Shown one piece after another: positions 26,131 through 29,668 of a stretch of 29,668 nt of DNA. Each line of letters starts with the position of its first letter. The first letter of the stretch is position 1. Source of the stretch: CAWIHA01 sp963835855 (lineage in GTDB: Bacteria > Acidobacteriota > Terriglobia > Bryobacterales > Bryobacteraceae); NCBI GenBank assembly GCA_963835855.1, contig CAWIHA010000006.1:1-29668 (forward strand), given 5' to 3'. A model generated the notes under the pieces. It saw nothing but the letters and a program-made list of their open reading frames with translations, was not told where the DNA came from and made no database searches. Both the position numbers and the translations under genes were made by a program.

Positions 26131-26184
26131 GATTTATCGCCCTATCTTACTCCCAAGCCCCATGCGTGCGAAGCGCGACTCGTC

Positions 26185-26190
26185 TATGAT
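26185..26190 (+). promoter_or_regulatory. -10 element (TATGAT) of tdh
   Basis: TATGAT predicts transcription from about 26197 and a leader of about 32 nt, which contains the GGGAGG Shine-Dalgarno 5 nt before the ATG at 26229. Confidence 0.45.
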
Positions 26191-26228
26191 TTGGACATAC
26201 ACTCCGACACGGAAAACGGGAGGCGCGC

Positions 26229-27254
26229 ATGAAAGCGCTCGTCAAGAGCAAGCCTGAGCCCGGCCTGTGGCTCGAAGAAGTGCCGGCGCCAGAAATCGGC
26301 ATCAACGACGTTCTGATCCGCGTCCGCCGCGCCTCCATCTGCGGCACCGACCTGCACATTTACACCTGGGACGACTGGGCCCGGAAGACGATCCCCGTGC
26401 CGATGGTGATCGGGCACGAATTTGCCGGCGAAATCGTCAGAATTGGATCGAACGTGGCCGATTTCGCACCGGGCGACGTCGTCAGCGCCGAGGGCCACGT
26501 CGTCTGCGGGCGTTGCCGCAACTGCCTGGCCGGGCGGCGGCACCTGTGCGCGCACGCGATGGGCGTCGGCGTCGACCGGCCGGGCGCGTTCGCCGAATAC
26601 ATCTCCGTGCCGATGTCGAACGTGTGGCACCACGACCGGTCGATTAGCCTAGACATCGCTTCTCTGTTCGATCCCTTCGGCAACGCCGTGCACACGGCTC
26701 TCTCTTTTCCGGTGCTCGGTGAAGATGTGCTGATCACCGGCGCAGGCCCTATCGGCATGATGGCCGCGGCGGTCGTGCGGCACGCCGGCGCGCGCTACGT
26801 CGTGATCACGGATGTGAACCCTTACCGGCTCGAACTGGCGAAGAGGTTCGGCGTGACGCTCGCGGTGGATACGCGCACAACCCCTCTAGCCGAAGTCCAG
26901 AAGCAGCTCGGCATGCGCGAGGGCTTCGACGTGGGGCTGGAGATGTCCGGCAACGTAAAGGCCTTCCGGGAGATGCTTGCGAATATGTCGCACGGCGGAA
27001 AAATCGCCATGCTTGGCATTCCGCCGGAGGAAATGTGCATCGACTGGAACCAAGTCATCTTCAACATGCTCACCATCAAAGGCATCTACGGCCGTGAGAT
27101 GTACGAAACCTGGTACATGATGACGGTCATGCTTCAGTCGGGGCTCGACATCAGCCCGGTGATTACGCACCGCTTCCCGTACACGGAATTTCAAAAAGCT
27201 TTTGAGGTGATGCTCTCCGGGAACGCCGCCAAGGTGATTTTGGACTGGGAGTAG
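26229..27254 (+). CDS. tdh: L-threonine 3-dehydrogenase
   Basis: This zinc- and NAD-dependent medium-chain dehydrogenase oxidises threonine to 2-amino-3-ketobutyrate. It has 341 residues, the same length as E. coli Tdh. The catalytic zinc site is C38-G-T-D with G-H63-E64; four cysteines around 93-107 (C-G-R-C-R-N-C...C) bind the structural zinc; the NAD-binding loop is G-A-G-P-I-G-M. The segments H-I-Y-T-W-D-D-W-A and T-I-K-G-I-Y-G-R-E-M-Y-E-T-W separate it from sorbitol or alcohol dehydrogenases. A Shine-Dalgarno (GGGAGG) sits 5 nt before the ATG. The usual partner kbl (glycine C-acetyltransferase) is not adjacent here. Confidence 0.94.
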   Translation: MKALVKSKPEPGLWLEEVPAPEIGINDVLIRVRRASICGTDLHIYTWDDWARKTIPVPMVIGHEFAGEIVRIGSNVADFAPGDVVSAEGHVVCGRCRNCLAGRRHLCAHAMGVGVDRPGAFAEYISVPMSNVWHHDRSISLDIASLFDPFGNAVHTALSFPVLGEDVLITGAGPIGMMAAAVVRHAGARYVVITDVNPYRLELAKRFGVTLAVDTRTTPLAEVQKQLGMREGFDVGLEMSGNVKAFREMLANMSHGGKIAMLGIPPEEMCIDWNQVIFNMLTIKGIYGREMYETWYMMTVMLQSGLDISPVITHRFPYTEFQKAFEVMLSGNAAKVILDWE

Positions 27255-27326
27255 ACTGCGCGGCGGCCCGGATGATGCGCGCGGGTGGACGCCGCATGCC
27301 GGCCCACGCAGAAGCCGGTCCCGCCC

Positions 27327-28127
27327 TCAGACCGCCAGCTCGCCGTGATACAGCATCTCTTTCAAGTTGAATTTTGTTTTCACGGTCAAGCGGCCCAAGC
27401 GCGTCGAGAACGTCACTTCCTTGTCCCCGGGACTGAGCGCCAAAGTCTGCTTCGAGAAGCCGAACAAGAGAACGGTGTTATCGTCCTTCTGCCGCTCAAC
27501 GACGCCAGGCTGGGCAATGGGTTTGTCCTTCGGCTCCAGTGACGTGAAAGACTTGAGCCGATCAAGCATCTCCTGCGGCGAAGGCGCATTCTGTTGACCT
27601 TCCCCCTCGTCTCCGCCTTGACCCTGCCATCTGCGCCGGCCGGACATCATCGGGAACCCGCTCACGCTGATCACGTAATGATCCGCAAAGGAGTCTGGGA
27701 GCTTCGTCTTCAGGGCTTCCAGAATTGGCTTGGCGCTTTCCCAGCGCACCATTCCTTTGACCGGTTGTCCGCCGCCTCGGCCGCCGCCTCGGCCGCCGCC
27801 TCCTCGGCCGCGCCCGCCCATACCACCGCCCCATCCGCCACCGCCGCCCATGCCACCTCCGCCCCATCCGCCGCCACCACCGCCCCATCCGCCGCCGCGG
27901 CCGCCCATGCCGCCGCCTCCCTGGCTGGACTCGGCGGTTACTTCCTTGGCCCACGGAGAGTGGGTGGTGAGTTGTTGGATCTCCTCGGCGGACCAGTCCG
28001 CTGGCTGCTTCTTGTTCCAGAAGTCAGGGCTGGAAGCGTAAAGACGCACCCAGGGCGCCATGCACGCTCCAGCGGCGAGCGCCAGAGCGTCCCGGCGGGT
28101 AAACGTACCAGGATTTTTGTCGTGCAT
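27327..28127 (-). CDS. Exported glycine-rich protein of unknown function
   Basis: The protein has 266 residues. The N-terminus T-R-R-D-A-L-A-L-A-A-G-A-C resembles a Tat signal with the twin arginine at 11-12. Residues 35-63 carry W-S-A-E-E-I-Q-Q-L and S-P-W-A-K, a pattern I associate with exported Acidobacteriota proteins of unknown role. Residues 70 to about 121 are almost entirely glycine with regularly spaced W, M and R (for example GGGGGWGGGGMGGGGGWGGG). The rest is a mixed domain ending L-T-V-K-T-K-F-N-L-K-E-M-L-Y. No catalytic motif is recognised. A TGT-CACAAT sequence 6 nt upstream suggests a leaderless transcript. It is divergent from the TonB-receptor-like gene, which also has a glycine-rich tract. 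Confidence 0.75.
   Translation of the reverse strand: MHDKNPGTFTRRDALALAAGACMAPWVRLYASSPDFWNKKQPADWSAEEIQQLTTHSPWAKEVTAESSQGGGGMGGRGGGWGGGGGGWGGGGMGGGGGWGGGMGGRGRGGGGRGGGRGGGQPVKGMVRWESAKPILEALKTKLPDSFADHYVISVSGFPMMSGRRRWQGQGGDEGEGQQNAPSPQEMLDRLKSFTSLEPKDKPIAQPGVVERQKDDNTVLLFGFSKQTLALSPGDKEVTFSTRLGRLTVKTKFNLKEMLYHGELAV
27765..27920. repeat. Gly-codon low-complexity tract
   Basis: About 156 bp of irregular GGN repeats on the minus strand encode the glycine-rich part of the exported protein. On the plus strand the same DNA gives long Ala- or Pro-rich open frames that are not genes. Confidence 0.8.
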
Positions 28128-28133
28128 GTCTCG

Positions 28134-28139
28134 ATTGTG
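28134..28139 (-). promoter_or_regulatory. Extended -10-like element (TGT-CACAAT) of the glycine-rich protein gene
   Basis: On the minus strand CACAAT, preceded by TGT, lies 6 nt before the ATG at 28127, so the transcript would start at the A of the ATG. The hexamer matches the consensus at four of six positions. Confidence 0.3.
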
Positions 28140-28227
28140 ACAGCCTGCCGCAAGCTTCTGCGTCGAGTTTTGTAAAGGTTCGTAAAGCCTCCGTATGGAC
28201 TGTACCTTTCCGGCCTGCGGCTTCGCC

Positions 28228-28233
28228 TACACT
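28228..28233 (+). promoter_or_regulatory. -10 element (TACACT) of the TonB-receptor-like gene
   Basis: TACACT lies 28 nt before the ATG at 28262, predicting a leader of about 22 nt. A short open frame starting at the ATG at 28239 lies at the very start of this leader. Confidence 0.4.
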
Positions 28234-28261
28234 GAAGAATGCGCCGCTCGAGCGAACAAGG

Positions 28262-29668
28262 ATGAGGGATCCGCGTCTTTTCTGGGTGCTGTTTCTCGCA
28301 GTCTCCGTGATGCCGCTCCATGCGCAAAGCGGAGTTGTCAGATCCGCGAACCAACCGATCCCGGGCGCAGTGGTTACCGCCACGCAGGGCAACTCCGTTG
28401 TGACCACCACGACGGACCAGAGCGGGCGCTATTCGCTTCCGCCGCTCGCCAAAGGCGCCTGGACGATTGAAGTGACCATGTTCGGTTTCGAGCCGGCCCG
28501 GAAGCAGGTGAACGACCCCGAAGCGTCGCAGAAACTCGATTTCAACCTCGCTCTGCGGGAATCGCCGTTTGTTGCCCGCTTGAACCGTCTCGCCGCCGCA
28601 AGCGAGCAAAGCGGAAATCAACTTGAATCGCAAATCCAAAATGAACTGAACGCCAATCAGGCGCAGCCTTCGGCCGCACCGGGTAGTCAGAGCAGCAACG
28701 AAGCGTTTCCTCTTGCCGGAAGTCTGAGCCAGGGGCTCTCGGCTGGCGCGGCGCCTGACTTTGGCCGGGGTCCATTTCTCTGGGGGCCGGGCGGTCCCGG
28801 CGAGCCTGGCGGCGGTCCGGCGCCGAATGCCCCTGGCTTCGGCGGCGGCGGCGGCGGTTTTGGCGGCGGACCCGGAGGAAACGTGGTCTTCATTGGCCCC
28901 GGTCCACCTGGCGGAGGTGGTTTCGGCGGTCCGCACGGCGGCGGAGGTTTCGGAGGCCGAGGGCCGGGCGGGCCAGGAGGGCCCGGCGGCGCTCAATTCG
29001 GCAATCGGCGCCCGCCGTCTGAAATCCACGGCATGGCCTTTGCCACGCTCGATAACTCGGCGCTGAACGCAAAGCCTTTTTCCATCACGGGCCAGGACAT
29101 CGCCCAGCCCGCTTATGCGCAAGCGCGGTTCGGCGTAGTGCTGGGCGGCCCGCTGGTCGTTCCGAAGATTATCAAGGATCAATCGACGTTCTTCTTCCTC
29201 AGTTATTTCGCGACACGCGCAAAGAACCCGCAATCCTTTGCCGAAACCGTTCCGACCCTTGCCGAACGGGGAGGCGACTTCTCACAGATTTCTTCGACGA
29301 TCTACGACCCCACCACGCACCAGCCGTTTTCCGGGAACGCGATCCCCTCCAGCCTCATCAGCCCGATTGCTCAAAAGCTCCTCGGCTATATCCCGCCGCC
29401 GAATCAGCCCGGCCTGGTGAATAACTACGAGTTCCAAGCCTCGACGCCGCAGAATACCGATAACTTCGGCGCGCGCGTGATGCGCAACATCACCAAGAAA
29501 GATCGTCTTGCCTATCACATCAGTTTTCAGCGCCGCAATGGCGGCGTCGCACAGGCTTTCGGCTTTCTCGACACGACCAGCGGGAGCGGCCTGACCACCG
29601 ACCTCACCTGGATACGGACTTTTTCGCCTACCCTCATCAACAATTTGCGAGTCTCTTTCAACCGCAAT
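28262..29668 (+). CDS. TonB-receptor-like outer membrane protein with carboxypeptidase-like domain (3' end outside window)
   Basis: The frame runs from the ATG at 28262 to the right edge (469 codons, still open). A signal peptide (R-L-F-W-V-L-F-L-A-V, cleavage near A-Q at 21-22) is followed by a carboxypeptidase-regulatory-like beta-sandwich (about 22-100: P-I-P-G-A-V-V-T-A, D-Q-S-G-R-Y-S-L-P-P-L). Next come a polar linker, the motif G-S-L-S-Q-G-L and a glycine/proline-rich stretch (about 167-248). After it A-L-N-A-K-P-F-S-I-T-G-Q and F-G-V-V-L-G-G-P-L-V-V-P-K, F-F-F-L-S-Y and the A-E-R-G-G-D-F-S turn are typical of Oar-like acidobacterial receptors. A canonical TonB plug is not evident in the part visible; the glycine-rich stretch occupies its place. 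Ligand unknown; such proteins are often linked to polymer uptake. Confidence 0.85.
   Translation, partial: MRDPRLFWVLFLAVSVMPLHAQSGVVRSANQPIPGAVVTATQGNSVVTTTTDQSGRYSLPPLAKGAWTIEVTMFGFEPARKQVNDPEASQKLDFNLALRESPFVARLNRLAAASEQSGNQLESQIQNELNANQAQPSAAPGSQSSNEAFPLAGSLSQGLSAGAAPDFGRGPFLWGPGGPGEPGGGPAPNAPGFGGGGGGFGGGPGGNVVFIGPGPPGGGGFGGPHGGGGFGGRGPGGPGGPGGAQFGNRRPPSEIHGMAFATLDNSALNAKPFSITGQDIAQPAYAQARFGVVLGGPLVVPKIIKDQSTFFFLSYFATRAKNPQSFAETVPTLAERGGDFSQISSTIYDPTTHQPFSGNAIPSSLISPIAQKLLGYIPPPNQPGLVNNYEFQASTPQNTDNFGARVMRNITKKDRLAYHISFQRRNGGVAQAFGFLDTTSGSGLTTDLTWIRTFSPTLINNLRVSFNRN

Noticed and set aside
27765..27920. Possible CRISPR array or minisatellite
   Set aside because: There is no constant repeat plus variable spacer; the periodicity is just glycine codons with W and M.
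27594..28175. Plus-strand Ala-rich or Pro-rich frames opposite the glycine-rich protein
   Set aside because: They are a by-product of GGN codons on the other strand; the minus-strand frame has a signal sequence and conserved segments.

Overview
The window reads as a piece of chromosome from a GC-rich, Gram-negative bacterium, most likely an Acidobacteriota member of the Bryobacter/Solibacter type. This is inferred from the gene repertoire, not from a marker-gene tree: a plug-poor, glycine-rich TonB-receptor-like protein with an N-terminal carboxypeptidase-regulatory-like domain, a long LptC/OstA fusion, LpxI instead of LpxH, and an exported protein with the W-S-x-E-E / S-P-W-A-K pattern familiar from that group. 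Nearly all of it is housekeeping DNA. I see no phage, transposon, CRISPR array or defence island.

Layout. 1-1168 (-): start of an exported TPR protein running off the left edge. 1262-2248 (-): CPBP/Rce1-type membrane protease, overlapping head-to-head with an exported LolA-like protein (2187-2978, +). 2982-3010: terminator. 3074-5041 (-): groES-groEL under a CIRCE/HrcA operator; groEL carries a one-base frameshift in this sequence. 5208-6020 (-): seven-helix membrane protein with an internal duplication. 6129-11391 (+): lptC/A fusion, lptB, rpoN, hpf, the order known from many proteobacteria. 11590-11859 (+): rpsT. 11890-16049 (-): compact five-gene operon psd, pssA, Asd-like protein, lptE, holA. 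16118-18194 (+): fabZ-lpxA-lpxI for lipid A. 18327-19910 (-): PafA-like phosphatase, divergent from an H+-pumping pyrophosphatase (20122-22305, +) that ends in a strong terminator. 22488-22577: tRNA-Ser(TGA). 22803-24119 (+): MFS transporter. 24167-25300 (-): HD-GYP response regulator. 25572-25649: tRNA-Glu(TTC). 25693-26130 (-): small membrane protein. 26229-27254 (+): threonine dehydrogenase. 27327-28127 (-) and 28262-end (+): a divergent pair of exported proteins, both with glycine-rich tracts; the second, a TonB-receptor-like protein, runs off the right edge.

How it fits together. Much of the window builds the outer membrane: lipid A synthesis (fabZ, lpxA, lpxI), LPS export (lptC/A, lptB, lptE), phosphatidylethanolamine synthesis (psd, pssA) and an outer-membrane receptor-like protein. 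Stress and growth-state functions (GroES/EL, sigma-54, hibernation factor) are interleaved.

The most notable non-gene signal is a recurring arrangement at operon-leading genes: a TANNNT-like -10 hexamer, often with an upstream TGn, 6 to 10 nt before the start codon and no Shine-Dalgarno. This suggests that several transcripts here are leaderless or nearly so. No clearly new multi-gene system was found.
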